Shown in pieces: positions 1 to 8,167 of a DNA stretch of 64,000 nt. Source of the stretch: Rhizobium hidalgonense (GTDB lineage Bacteria; Pseudomonadota; Alphaproteobacteria; Rhizobiales; Rhizobiaceae); NCBI RefSeq assembly GCF_002914525.1, contig NZ_LODW01000059.1:328225-392224 (forward strand), in the 5' to 3' direction. Every line of letters begins with the position of its first letter. Within the stretch, counting starts at the first letter, position 1. The notes under the pieces are model-generated. The model ran no database searches. It was not told where the DNA came from and saw nothing but the letters and a program-made list of their open reading frames with translations. The translations under genes were made by a program, and so were the position numbers.

Positions 1-709
1 CGACATTGACAAGATCGCGGCTGGTGGCCGTGAACTGAACCTGTTCCTCCGGTTCCCGATCCTTCATATGCTCGGTGAAAAAGATGCGAATTCCGCTGCC
101 ATCAAGCGCGATCGCCGAGCCGGAAAATGCCCCGCCCCGCCCATCGGCCTGCGCGGCGAGTTCATCCGAAGGCGGAAGAAAGATCGGGAGATGCGTCCAG
201 CGAAGATAGTCGTCCGAGACCGCATGACCCCAATGCATGTTGTTCCAGCGAAGGCTGTGGGGATAGTGCTGGTAGAAGAGGTGCAGCTTGCCGCCGAACC
301 TTCCGAACCCGTTGGGATCGTTCATCCAGCCGAAAGGCGGGCGGAAGTGATAGCCGCCCGGTACGTCGGGGGTAGCATTGGAAGGGCGGACGTGCAGTAG
401 CCGGATGCCTTCTTCGAGAACGCGGGACTGACGGAAGGCATAGAGCACCGAGACCTCGGTCGTCGTGGGATCATAGGAAAAGACGGTCTCTCCGCCTCTT
501 TCCAGCGTCAGTAACCGGAACTCGAATTCATGCGGATTTGAAGTTTCGACAGTACCGGCCGCATTTCCTTCGGCGTGTGCCGTCAGCCTTCCCGGGGCGG
601 CGCCGTGCGACGCCTTGATCCAGGCATGGATCGTGGCCCCCTCGGGCAGGATGGCGCTGATCGTCTCCAGTTCCCTTTCATCGGATGGAGAAATCGCTTG
701 GCTTGTCAT
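1..709 (-). CDS. Glycoside hydrolase family 32 (fructosidase/levanase type), 3' end beyond the window
   Basis: The readable 236 codons contain the GH32 hallmark WMNDPNG at residues 128-134, whose Asp is the family nucleophile, followed by LFYQHYP and WGHAVSDDYLRW. GH32 enzymes release fructose from sucrose, fructo-oligosaccharides, levan or inulin. About 125 residues precede the hallmark, longer than in most members, and suggest an extra N-terminal domain. No signal peptide is evident, so the enzyme is probably cytoplasmic. The ATG at 709 lies 4 bp after the upstream permease stop, so it is the distal gene of the sugar-transport operon. The acid/base Glu region lies beyond the left edge, so the exact substrate cannot be read. 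Confidence 0.85.
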   Translation of the reverse strand, partial: MTSQAISPSDERELETISAILPEGATIHAWIKASHGAAPGRLTAHAEGNAAGTVETSNPHEFEFRLLTLERGGETVFSYDPTTTEVSVLYAFRQSRVLEEGIRLLHVRPSNATPDVPGGYHFRPPFGWMNDPNGFGRFGGKLHLFYQHYPHSLRWNNMHWGHAVSDDYLRWTHLPIFLPPSDELAAQADGRGGAFSGSAIALDGSGIRIFFTEHMKDREPEEQVQFTATSRDLVNV

Positions 710-713
710 CAAT

Positions 714-1607
714 TCAACCTTTCACGGCAGAGCCGATAAAGGAACTCACGAACCAGCGCTGGAATGCGAGGTAGAGCCCCAGGATCGGGATCATCATCAA
801 AACGGAGGCTGCCATCGCACGATCCCAGTAGATGCTGTCCTGCCCGAAGAAGGTGGCGATGGCCACCGCGATCGGCCGGGCATAGTCGGTCTGCGTTACG
901 AGGATTGGCCAAAGATACTGGTTCCACGTCTCGATACCCATGAGGATCGACACGGTGGCGAGTGCGGGCAGGCTGAGCGGCAGGAAGATCGAGCGATAGA
1001 CCCGGAAAAAGGATGCGCCATCGATCTCGGCGGCCTCCAGCAATTCCTTCGGCAGCTGCGCGAAGAACTGGTAGAACAGGAAGATGTAGAGGGGGCTGGC
1101 GACCCAGGGCACGATCTGCACCGCGAAGGTATCGGACATTCCCGCCCGGGAAACCATGATCACCAGCGGCATGATGATGCTTTCCTGCGGGATCACGTAG
1201 AGCGCGATCACGATCGACAGGATGACGGCGCGACCCTTGAACGATCCCCAGGCCAGGACAAACGCGGCCATCGAATTCACAATCAGGCCGGAACAGACCG
1301 TTGTGACCAGGATGATCAGCGAGTTGATGAGGTAGCGTCCGAAGGCGAGTTCGCCCGAGAGGTGGCCGACCTCTGCATAGTTGGAAAGCGTCGGGTTCGA
1401 CACCCAGAAGGCCCGGAAGCTGCCCATATCGGCCAGAATCTGGAACCGGACATCCTTGAGGCTTGCCACGACCAGCAGCAGCAATGGGGAGACGATCACC
1501 AGGGCGATGATGAAGATGCAGATCGTCTGGATGATGCGAAGCACCGCTGCAGCGGAACGGGGCCGTGCTGTGCGGGCCTGCGGGATCGAGAGAGCGATAT
1601 CAGACAT
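714..1607 (-). CDS. Sugar ABC transporter permease, MalG type
   Basis: A 297-residue inner-membrane protein with about six hydrophobic segments and the cytoplasmic EAA loop (EAAEIDGASFFRVYRSIFLP) that docks the ATPase. This is the CUT1-family partner of the permease just upstream, whose end it overlaps by 8 bp. Together with the binding protein they would import an oligosaccharide, probably a fructoside given the GH32 gene 4 bp downstream. No ATP-binding gene is seen on this side; it may lie past the left edge, or a shared UgpC/MsiK-type ATPase may serve. Confidence 0.92.
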   Translation of the reverse strand: MSDIALSIPQARTARPRSAAAVLRIIQTICIFIIALVIVSPLLLLVVASLKDVRFQILADMGSFRAFWVSNPTLSNYAEVGHLSGELAFGRYLINSLIILVTTVCSGLIVNSMAAFVLAWGSFKGRAVILSIVIALYVIPQESIIMPLVIMVSRAGMSDTFAVQIVPWVASPLYIFLFYQFFAQLPKELLEAAEIDGASFFRVYRSIFLPLSLPALATVSILMGIETWNQYLWPILVTQTDYARPIAVAIATFFGQDSIYWDRAMAASVLMMIPILGLYLAFQRWFVSSFIGSAVKG

Positions 1608-2538
1608 CGAAGCGCCTCAGGAGCTGGCGCTGGATCAGCGCGATGATGAGAACGATCACGAACAGGATGACGGAGACGGCCGAGGCATAGCCCATCTTCT
1701 GTTCTTCGAAACCGGCCCGGACCATGTAATGGACCACCGTTTCGGTGCTGCTTTTCGGTCCGCCCTGCGTGAGAATGGCGACCTGGGTATAGAGCTTGAA
1801 CGCTTGGATGGTCGTTATCACCAGGACGAAGACATGGGTCGGCCGCAGGCCGGGCATGGTCACATGCCAGAAGCGGCGGAAAGCGTTCGCACCGTCGATC
1901 TTGGCGGCATCGTAGAGTTCGTCCGGGATGCCCTGAAGGCCGGCGAGGTAGACGATCATCTGAAAGCCGTAGGCCTGCCAAGCCGAGAGCAGGACGAGCG
2001 AGAACATCGCCCACTCGAGATCGCCGAGCCAATCGATCGGCTGGATCGCTCCCCCTGAGACAAAGCTGAGGATCTGGTTGAAGGGACCCGTCGGATACTG
2101 GAACAGGGTGCCCCAGATGACGCAGACCACGACCATCGAGGTGATCGCCGGCAGGAAGAACATGCCGCGCAGCAGATTGCGGAACGGCAGCTTCTGATGC
2201 AGCAGCAGCGCCGTTGCGAAAGCCAGGCCGCACTGCGCTGGAATGATCCAGAAAGTGAAGCGTGAGACGTTCCAAAGGGCGGTCCAGAAAAGATCGTCCT
2301 GGAAGATGCGAATGAAATTGTTGAACCAGACGAACCGGACGGGCGTTGGCCGCGGCACCAGAGGCTGGTTGGTCATCGCCGTCCAGAAGGACAAGAGGAA
2401 CGGCAGGATAAGAAAGAGGGTCAACAGGATCACGGCCGGCGCGAGCATGGCGGCTTCCTGCATCAGCCGTCCCTTGTCATGCCGGCGCGCCGGAGCCTTT
2501 CGGACGGATGTCGAAGATGTCGATTGTTGCATGACCAT
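1600..2538 (-). CDS. Sugar ABC transporter permease, MalF type
   Basis: A CUT1 permease of 312 residues with an N-terminal anchor (around MLAPAVILLTLFLILPF), five more hydrophobic segments and an EAA loop (YDAAKIDGANAFRRFWHVTMP). The ATG at 2538 is preferred because AAGGAC lies 7 nt upstream. An in-frame start at 2643 would add residues encoded by a dispersed intergenic repeat. The gene overlaps the MalG-type gene by 8 bp, which suggests coupled translation. It is separated from the binding-protein gene by 222 bp holding a repeat and a strong hairpin. Confidence 0.9.
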   Translation of the reverse strand: MVMQQSTSSTSVRKAPARRHDKGRLMQEAAMLAPAVILLTLFLILPFLLSFWTAMTNQPLVPRPTPVRFVWFNNFIRIFQDDLFWTALWNVSRFTFWIIPAQCGLAFATALLLHQKLPFRNLLRGMFFLPAITSMVVVCVIWGTLFQYPTGPFNQILSFVSGGAIQPIDWLGDLEWAMFSLVLLSAWQAYGFQMIVYLAGLQGIPDELYDAAKIDGANAFRRFWHVTMPGLRPTHVFVLVITTIQAFKLYTQVAILTQGGPKSSTETVVHYMVRAGFEEQKMGYASAVSVILFVIVLIIALIQRQLLRRFDV

Positions 2539-2558
2539 GCAGTTCGTCCTTTCCAAGC

Positions 2559-2692
2559 CTAAAGCATGCCGCGCAAAAGTGGGCAGCGGCTTTGCCAGGC
2601 AAAGCGCTGAGCGCTTTTGCGGCAATGACATGCGCAAAAACAAAGAGCCAAAGCGCGCGAGGAGCGGATCTGAAAGATCTCGACGCGCTTTC
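2559..2692. repeat. Dispersed rhizobial intergenic repeat inside an operon
   Basis: Non-coding block starting near CCTAAAGCATGCCGCGC and ending in a stem whose arms are AAAGCGCG (2650-2657) and CGCGCTTT (2684-2691), with the loop text GGATCTGAAAGATC. From memory this matches a common Rhizobiales intergenic repeat. A shortened relative follows panB at 26624-26657. It sits between binding-protein and permease genes of one operon. Confidence 0.6.
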
Positions 2693-2705
2693 GATGCCGG
2701 TCCCG

Positions 2706-2736
2706 CCCTGCGATGTCTGACGGAGACATCGCAGGG
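2706..2736 (-). promoter_or_regulatory. Perfect 13-bp hairpin between binding-protein and permease genes
   Basis: Arms CCCTGCGATGTCT (2706-2718) and AGACATCGCAGGG (2724-2736) flank the loop GACGG. There is no T-run on either side, so it is more likely an mRNA-stabilising or attenuating hairpin than a full terminator. It lies 24 bp after the binding-protein stop. Such a position would favour more binding protein than permease, which is common in ABC operons. Confidence 0.65.
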
Positions 2737-2760
2737 GTCGACCTTCCGGCAGCGATGCGC

Positions 2761-4053
2761 TTATTGCGCGTCGCCGAACGGCGGATATCCGTCATTGTCC
2801 GCGATATCCTCATCGATCTTCTTGGCGGCTGACGTCAGCGCCTCCTTCGGATCGCCACCATTGAACACCTCGTCGGCGGCTTGCATGAAGGCCGAGGTGA
2901 TTGTGGGATAGGCGGGATGCGGCGGGCGCGAGACGGCCGTCTTCGACGCCTGTTCGAAGGCGATCGCCATCGGGCCGCCATTTGCATAGAGCGGAGATTC
3001 GGCCGCGAAACTCTTCAGGCCGGGATAACCCGACTGGCTCGCGACGTAGGCTCGATATTCCTTGTCCTTCAGCAGGAAGCTGATGAACTTGGCCGCTATA
3101 TCGGGATGTTTCGACGTCTTGGTGATCGCCCAGATCCAGGTGCCATTGGGGCTCGCGCCCTTTGTGCCGAACTTCGGAAGCGGCAGCACGACAATATTGT
3201 CCTTCATGGTCGCTGCGGCCTCCGCATAGACCCAGTGTCCGCCGAGCGCCAGCGCGGCCGGATTTCCTTCGGCGAAGAACTGATTGGTGCCGGCCGATTG
3301 CGGCACGACCCAGCCGTTCTTGACCCATTTCTGCATCATGGCGAGAGCATCGACGCAGGCGTCGCTGTCGAGCGTGCCCTCTGATTTCCAGGCCTTGCGG
3401 TCGATCAGGTCGCAGCCGGCCGATTGCAGGATCGGGCCATAGGCATAGGTGATCCACTCGGTCTTGATGCCGTAGCCGCGGAAGGTGTCGATCGGCCACT
3501 TCACCCCATCGAGCTTGGAGAGCTTCTCGAGATAGGTTTCGAATTCCTCTCGGGTCCAGGCATCGTCGACGGATTTCGGGATGCGGGCGCCGATCGCTTC
3601 GAGATATTTCTTGTTGCCGTAAAGAACCACTGACGAGTCGGTCAGGCCGATCGCATAGAGGTCCTTGTCGATCGGGTATGTGCCTTGAGCGATGTTGGAC
3701 TCCGTCATGTCGTCGAGGAGGTCCTTGTCGATCAGCGGCTTGATCGGCTGAAGATAGCCCGACCAGACGTAATTGGCGAGGAACGGTGCATCGAGCTCCA
3801 TGACATCGGGCAGCTGCTTGGCCATGACGGCGGCGCTGAACTTCTCGTTATAGGCGTCGTGCGGCGCATAGATGAACTGCACGTCGACATCGGGGTTGGC
3901 CGCCTCGAACCGTTCGGCGACCTTGCCATAGGCGGCGACAAAACCGGGATCGCCCTGATGCATGATCTGGATCGCGGTCTTTTCGGCGGCAGCAGCCCAC
4001 GGGGCAAAGAGCGCCGATGTCAGGACCAGAGACCAAAGTAAACGATTACCCAT
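2761..4053 (-). CDS. Sugar ABC transporter substrate-binding protein (CUT1)
   Basis: A 430-residue periplasmic protein with a clear Sec signal peptide (residues 1-22, cleavage after AAA before EKTAIQ) and the extracellular solute-binding family 1 fold (QIMHQGDPGF, AANPDVDVQF, ALGGHWVYAEA). Length is typical. The start has GAGGAGGAATT just upstream. It begins 36 bp after the LacI-type gene on the same strand, so regulator, binding protein, permeases and GH32 enzyme form one unit. Sugar specificity cannot be read; the neighbouring enzyme suggests a fructoside. Confidence 0.92.
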   Translation of the reverse strand: MGNRLLWSLVLTSALFAPWAAAAEKTAIQIMHQGDPGFVAAYGKVAERFEAANPDVDVQFIYAPHDAYNEKFSAAVMAKQLPDVMELDAPFLANYVWSGYLQPIKPLIDKDLLDDMTESNIAQGTYPIDKDLYAIGLTDSSVVLYGNKKYLEAIGARIPKSVDDAWTREEFETYLEKLSKLDGVKWPIDTFRGYGIKTEWITYAYGPILQSAGCDLIDRKAWKSEGTLDSDACVDALAMMQKWVKNGWVVPQSAGTNQFFAEGNPAALALGGHWVYAEAAATMKDNIVVLPLPKFGTKGASPNGTWIWAITKTSKHPDIAAKFISFLLKDKEYRAYVASQSGYPGLKSFAAESPLYANGGPMAIAFEQASKTAVSRPPHPAYPTITSAFMQAADEVFNGGDPKEALTSAAKKIDEDIADNDGYPPFGDAQ

Positions 4054-4089
4054 TAGAATTCCTCCTCAATTGAATGGGTCGAGTTCAAA

Positions 4090-5094
4090 TTATACGGATG
4101 CCCGCTCCACCAGTTGGAACGGCAGTTTCTGCACTCCGACCGGGGGCCGGTCATCGGCAAGCAGGATGTGCGCGGCTTGGCGGCCCATGGCACGGTGCGG
4201 CAGCGCCATGGTCGTCAGCGGCGGATCGAGACGCGAGGCGATCTCGACATGGTTGTCGAAACTCGCGACCGCGACATCATCGGGGATACTTGCGCCGCAT
4301 CGGCGCAACGCGGCATAGACCTCCATCGCCACGCGATCGTTGCCGCACAGGATGGCATCGGGGCGGCGGGGACCCGTCATGAGATCATGCACATGCGTCG
4401 GCACGAGGCTGTGGGCCCGGTCGCTATAGATCGCCTTGCTGACGGCGGGCAAGACGATGGCCCCTGCCCCGTCGATGGCGGCGTGATCGAGCGCTTGGCG
4501 GAAGCCGAGTTCGCGCAGTTCACCGGCGAGCAGTCCTGGCAGATTGATGAAAGCGATATTGCGACGGCCCGCCTCGATGAGATAGGTCGTAATCTCGATC
4601 GCCGCTCCCGCTTCATCTGGCACCAGAGACGTCACGCGGTCGTTGGCATCCCGGCAATTGATCATGACGCCCACGGTGTCGGCAAACTCGGGCGGCAGGT
4701 CGACGCTTTTATGATACATAGCGGCATAGGCAATCGCTCGCGGGCGAAATTGCCGCATCTCATCGAGGATCGACGCTACGCTGCGATGGCCGCCGAGCGT
4801 CATCGCGAACACGGCCATGTCGGCCCCACGCACGGCGCCGTCGAGCCCCCTGATGATCTCGGTTGCGAAAGGTGAGGTGATCAGGTCATCGGCAACGAGG
4901 CCCACGAGCGGCATCCAGCCCTGGCGCATGCTGCGGGCGGCGAAATTGGTGACATAGCCAATCTCCTCGGCTATCTCCTTGATCCGCTGGCGGGTTTCCT
5001 CCGACATGCGCGCCGAGCCGCCATGCAGTGCACCTGACACCGTCTTGACGGAAACGCCGGCGCGAGCGGCTATGTCGTTGAGTGAGGCAGTCAT
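4090..5094 (-). CDS. LacI-family transcriptional regulator
   Basis: 334 residues: an N-terminal LacI helix-turn-helix (LNDIAARAGVSVKTVSGAL, residues 5-23) with hinge helix, then a periplasmic-binding-protein-like effector domain ending near ILLADDRPPVG. LacI proteins repress sugar operons until a sugar or sugar phosphate binds. It is the first gene of the operon, 36 bp before the binding-protein gene, so it probably also controls itself; a candidate operator lies at 5106-5120. The inducer is unknown, plausibly a fructose derivative. Confidence 0.92.
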   Translation of the reverse strand: MTASLNDIAARAGVSVKTVSGALHGGSARMSEETRQRIKEIAEEIGYVTNFAARSMRQGWMPLVGLVADDLITSPFATEIIRGLDGAVRGADMAVFAMTLGGHRSVASILDEMRQFRPRAIAYAAMYHKSVDLPPEFADTVGVMINCRDANDRVTSLVPDEAGAAIEITTYLIEAGRRNIAFINLPGLLAGELRELGFRQALDHAAIDGAGAIVLPAVSKAIYSDRAHSLVPTHVHDLMTGPRRPDAILCGNDRVAMEVYAALRRCGASIPDDVAVASFDNHVEIASRLDPPLTTMALPHRAMGRQAAHILLADDRPPVGVQKLPFQLVERASV

Positions 5095-5105
5095 GGGTTC
5101 TCATG

Positions 5106-5120
5106 GGTTATCGATTATCC
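5106..5120 (-). promoter_or_regulatory. Candidate LacI operator
   Basis: GGTTATCGATTATCC is a near-palindrome centred on ATCGAT, with the central CG step common in LacI-family operators. It ends 12 bp upstream of the regulator start codon, which fits autorepression of the operon. Inferred from position and symmetry only. Confidence 0.4.
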
Positions 5121-5180
5121 AAGCTGACATCAGTCGCGTTCCATCGAGTCAAGAATGTCAATCCTCGACGCTGACCGATG

Positions 5181-5209
5181 AAAAAAAACCCGCCGAAGCG
5201 GGTTTTTTT
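5181..5209. terminator. Bidirectional rho-independent terminator
   Basis: A stem ACCCGC/GCGGGT with loop CGAA is flanked by an A8 run on the left and a T7 run on the right, so it has a U-tract on either strand. It sits 16 bp after the stop of the small secreted-protein gene (minus strand) and upstream of the LacI operon, insulating the two. Confidence 0.9.
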
Positions 5210-5224
5210 GGGCGAAGAGGCCAC

Positions 5225-5545
5225 TCAGTTGTTGTGGGCTGCGCAGGCCTCGTCCATTGGCGTGGCGTTGCTGGTGCCGCCCTGCGTCTGAAGATTGGCG
5301 GAGTTGTTGACCGGGTTGGGGCACTTGGTCTTGTCCATCTTCATCGTGCCGCCGGTCGTGGAGCCCGTCGTGGTGCTATCCATCGCCATCGGTTTCTTGG
5401 CCTTCGTGTCGGTCGTGGCACCGCCGCCCTGATCGGCCTGGTTCTTGTCGATCGTGGCGCCGGCCGGAGCCGGATTGGACTGGGCGAAAGCCGACGTGGC
5501 CATGCCGAGGGCGAAAAGCGAAGCTGCTACGAGTTTCATACGCAT
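5225..5545 (-). CDS. Small secreted protein of unknown function
   Basis: 106 residues. The N-terminus (MRMKLVAASLFALGMATSAFA) is a good signal peptide with cleavage after AFA. The mature part is low-complexity, rich in Thr, Gly, Ala, Asn and Met, with two Cys (CPNPVN and DEACAAHNN). AAGGAGG lies 7 nt upstream of the chosen ATG at 5545. No domain is recognised; similar short Rhizobiaceae exported proteins are annotated hypothetical. It is monocistronic and followed by the terminator at 5181-5209. Confidence 0.75.
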   Translation of the reverse strand: MRMKLVAASLFALGMATSAFAQSNPAPAGATIDKNQADQGGGATTDTKAKKPMAMDSTTTGSTTGGTMKMDKTKCPNPVNNSANLQTQGGTSNATPMDEACAAHNN

Positions 5546-5648
5546 CTGATGTCCTCCTTGGGATCTTTGCGTGCTTGGCCTATCCACAACCTCGCCGCCA
5601 CATCATTGTTCCGCTGATGCTGATAAATGCGGACATGCAGAGTTGAGC

Positions 5649-6446
5649 CTATTTTGCGTAAAGCGCCCGTGATCGTTCGAGGTGATTGAGCAGCGCCATT
5701 TCGGAGCCGTCGACATCGTTGGCTTCGAGGCGGTCGACGATTTCGTCGTGTTCGGCCAGCGTAAACTTTTCCTTGCCGGTCCAGATTAGCATCTCGGTGT
5801 GATATTCCTTCAGCCAGGCGAGCATCGCTTCGCTGACGGCGACGTAAATCGGATTGCCGGAGATCTGGGCGATGCGGGTGTGGAATTCCATATCGGCGTC
5901 GATGAATTCTTCGGCCTGCCCGAGCGACAGGCGCTGGCGCTCGATGATGGCTCTGAGGTCGCTGATATCGTTTGCCGAGGCGCGTTGGGCGGCCTCGCGG
6001 GCCATGCCGCGTTCGAAGAAGATGCGCGCGCTTTTCAGGTGCTCCAGTGAATCGGCCGATTGTGACAGCATGATCTTGGCGGTGAGGTCGACCTGGCGGA
6101 AAATCGACTTTGCCGTCAGCCTCAGCACCTTGGCCCGTTCGCCGTGCGAAATGCTGACGAGGCCCTTGTTGGCGAGCGACTGCATGGCCTCGCGGATCGC
6201 CGGGCGGCCGACGCCGAAGCGCTCCATCAGCACCCGCTCGGAGGGCATGTCGTCATCGGGCAGAAGCTCGCCCGAGGTTATCATTCGCTCAAGTGAAACA
6301 GCGGTGAAGCTTTCCTTTCGAAATATCGAGGTCCATTTCTTCGACCAGCGGACCCAGCAGCGTTTGCACGCCTGAGACTCGTCGCGCGCAGGGCCTAAAC
6401 GCGACATCGGGGTTGATGATGTCAGGCGCGCTTGACGATGCCTCAT
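5649..6446 (-). CDS. GntR/FadR-family regulator; N-terminus doubtful
   Basis: The winged helix is clear (LERMITSGELLPDDD, MPSERVLMERFGVGRPAIRE), with the GERAKVLRL wing typical of NanR-like members, followed by an FCD all-helical effector domain (AREAAQRASANDISDL, DADMEFHTRIAQISGNP). The first 45 residues do not resemble a FadR start, and no good ribosome site precedes the ATGs at 6446 or 6407. A second frame just upstream reads a short FadR-like start (MDLDISKGKL), so a small frameshift near 6300 is possible. No catabolic operon is adjacent, so its target is unknown. Confidence 0.7.
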   Translation of the reverse strand: MRHRQARLTSSTPMSRLGPARDESQACKRCWVRWSKKWTSIFRKESFTAVSLERMITSGELLPDDDMPSERVLMERFGVGRPAIREAMQSLANKGLVSISHGERAKVLRLTAKSIFRQVDLTAKIMLSQSADSLEHLKSARIFFERGMAREAAQRASANDISDLRAIIERQRLSLGQAEEFIDADMEFHTRIAQISGNPIYVAVSEAMLAWLKEYHTEMLIWTGKEKFTLAEHDEIVDRLEANDVDGSEMALLNHLERSRALYAK

Positions 6447-6527
6447 CTTGGCAGAAGAAATGCGACGTGTAATCTAATCTCCGAAGATCGCCGATAGGTT
6501 GTCGGCTGACGATGAGGGAGCCAAGAC

Positions 6528-7061
6528 ATGCACGTTCGAAAAGCCGTCTCCTCGGACGCCGGGGAGTTGAGCGCACTGCTGAACGAGATCATCCGCGCCG
6601 GCGGAACGACAGCACTCGAGACCCCGCTTTCGGCCGCCGAGTTCGCCGATTGGTTCATCGACGGCGAGTTTTCTCTTGTCTGCCATGTTGCAGAACACGG
6701 TCAGTCGCTGATGGGCTTTCAATCGCTGAGCCTATACGGCGACCCGCCAAAAGGCGTTGCCGACATTGGGACCTTTGCACGTCTGAACCCGAAGACCGCA
6801 GGCGTCGGCAGCGCGCTTTTTCCCGCGACCCGCGCGGCTGCGAAAGAACTCGAATTCATCAATGCGACCATCCGCGCCGACAATGTCAGCGGACTTGGCT
6901 ATTATGCGAAGATGGGCTTTGAGACCTATGACAGGCTGCTCCAGGTTCCACTTCAGGATGGGACGCCTGTCGACAGGATCAAGAAGCGTTTCCGCCTAGA
7001 CGCCCGGCATCACGCGACGCCTGACGCCCAAGGAGCCGACGGCGTTATCGGAAAACGTTGA
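6528..7061 (+). CDS. GNAT-family N-acetyltransferase
   Basis: 177 residues with the GNAT layout: an N-terminal strand (MHVRKAVSSDAGELSALLNEI), the acetyl-CoA region around residues 84-110 (IGTFARLNPKTAGVGSALF) and the C-terminal motif (ATIRADNVSGLGYYAKMGF). It resembles phosphinothricin/L-amino-acid acetyltransferases, but the acceptor cannot be assigned. GAGGGAG lies upstream of the ATG. It is divergent from the GntR-type gene, so the shared upstream region could make it a target, without direct evidence. The last 25 residues extend past the usual fold. Confidence 0.82.
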   Translation: MHVRKAVSSDAGELSALLNEIIRAGGTTALETPLSAAEFADWFIDGEFSLVCHVAEHGQSLMGFQSLSLYGDPPKGVADIGTFARLNPKTAGVGSALFPATRAAAKELEFINATIRADNVSGLGYYAKMGFETYDRLLQVPLQDGTPVDRIKKRFRLDARHHATPDAQGADGVIGKR

Positions 7062-7317
7062 CGCGGCAGGCTGCTCGCATCTCATCGATGTGCGGCGAGT
7101 ACTTGGGGCAGTATCGGTGGAAGCGTTTCAGTGAACGAGCATAGAAGCGTGCATAAGGTAGTTCACCGACGCTGCCGAGCACATGTCGCTCGTCGCGAAA
7201 CGGAAGGCGACGCTGGGACGGCGGAAGTCCCCTTTCGACAGCCGGATTGATGATGGCGGATCGAACTGGCAGCGGATCGAACATCCGCTGCCAGAGATGA
7301 TTCAACAAGTGGACTGC

Positions 7318-7650
7318 TTATTTCGCCGGGGCTTTGTAGGCAGATGCGATTTTGCCCGCCTTTTCTTGGGCGGCCTTGAATTCCGCACCCGTGTATGCGC
7401 GCACGGTTTTGATATTCGATACTGCGCCTGATGCGCCTACGACAAGAAGTGCGGGGATCAGGTCAACACCGTCAGGAAATTCAGCGATTACCATCCAGTC
7501 AGTTTCACCGGTCGTGACGTAGAAAGAACGCTGTTTCCCACCTGCTGCTTCCATGATGGCACGGGCCGCCGCTTCCCGGTCCGATGGATCGGCGATCATT
7601 CCCTTCGCTGCCGTGGCTGAATAGCACCCTGTGATTATGAACAGTGGCAT
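7318..7650 (-). CDS. GYD-domain protein
   Basis: 110 residues starting MPLFIITGCYSATAAKGMIA and matching the small GYD ferredoxin-like domain of unknown biochemical role: GCYSATAAKGM near the start, then TTGETDWMVIAEFPD and NIKTVRAYTGAEF. GGGAGG lies 7 nt upstream of the chosen ATG at 7650. It appears monocistronic, with 256 bp of unassigned DNA between it and the convergent acetyltransferase gene. Function is unknown. Confidence 0.8.
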   Translation of the reverse strand: MPLFIITGCYSATAAKGMIADPSDREAAARAIMEAAGGKQRSFYVTTGETDWMVIAEFPDGVDLIPALLVVGASGAVSNIKTVRAYTGAEFKAAQEKAGKIASAYKAPAK

Positions 7651-8167
7651 AGGACATCCTCCCTCAACAAGCGGGCAGATCGGGGTGATCTGCCGCATAT
7701 TCAATATCTCACATCCACGCGGTCGCCGCGATTAGATAAACCGGATTAAAAGCCGGCGTAGGTCGCCGTGTCGTCAAGAAGCCCAGCGCCGCCTCTCCTC
7801 CGTCGAAACATCGACGGACGAAGATGCCGCAGCTCCCGGCGACCATGCTCGCTCGGGCTTGAACGCTGGAGCCGCTAAAGCTCACCGGCACGTAGCGCCT
7901 TTGCCTACCAAACCGGCAACGCCACCGAATGTGCCCCACTTACTGCGGCGACGGGTTCGGGTTTGGTAGCCCAGCTATTGTAAGTCTATGACGTAACAGC
8001 GTAGTTTTCTCCAATGGAAGCAAAAATGCATTTTACTTCCGCCATTGGGGTAGGCTACTGTACGACGCTGTCGCGTCCGACGATCCCTGATCAAGTATCG
8101 ATGGACGGATGTGAAGACGCAAAGACGCGGGAAACGGAACAGACGAAGACATATCCGGAGAATGCCC
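7651..8167. other. Intergenic region between divergent genes, no gene recognised
   Basis: 517 bp without a convincing coding frame. It holds the upstream regions of the GYD gene (minus) and the methyltransferase gene (plus). An imperfect inverted repeat with outer arms CCAATGG (8011-8017) and CCATTGG (8042-8048) surrounds an AT-rich loop; it could be an operator or a transcript hairpin. Nothing else is identifiable. Confidence 0.5.

Noticed and set aside
7045..7308. 87-codon minus-strand frame between the acetyltransferase and GYD genes
   Set aside because: Overlaps the end of the acetyltransferase gene, has no recognised domain and no ribosome site. A gene remnant cannot be excluded.
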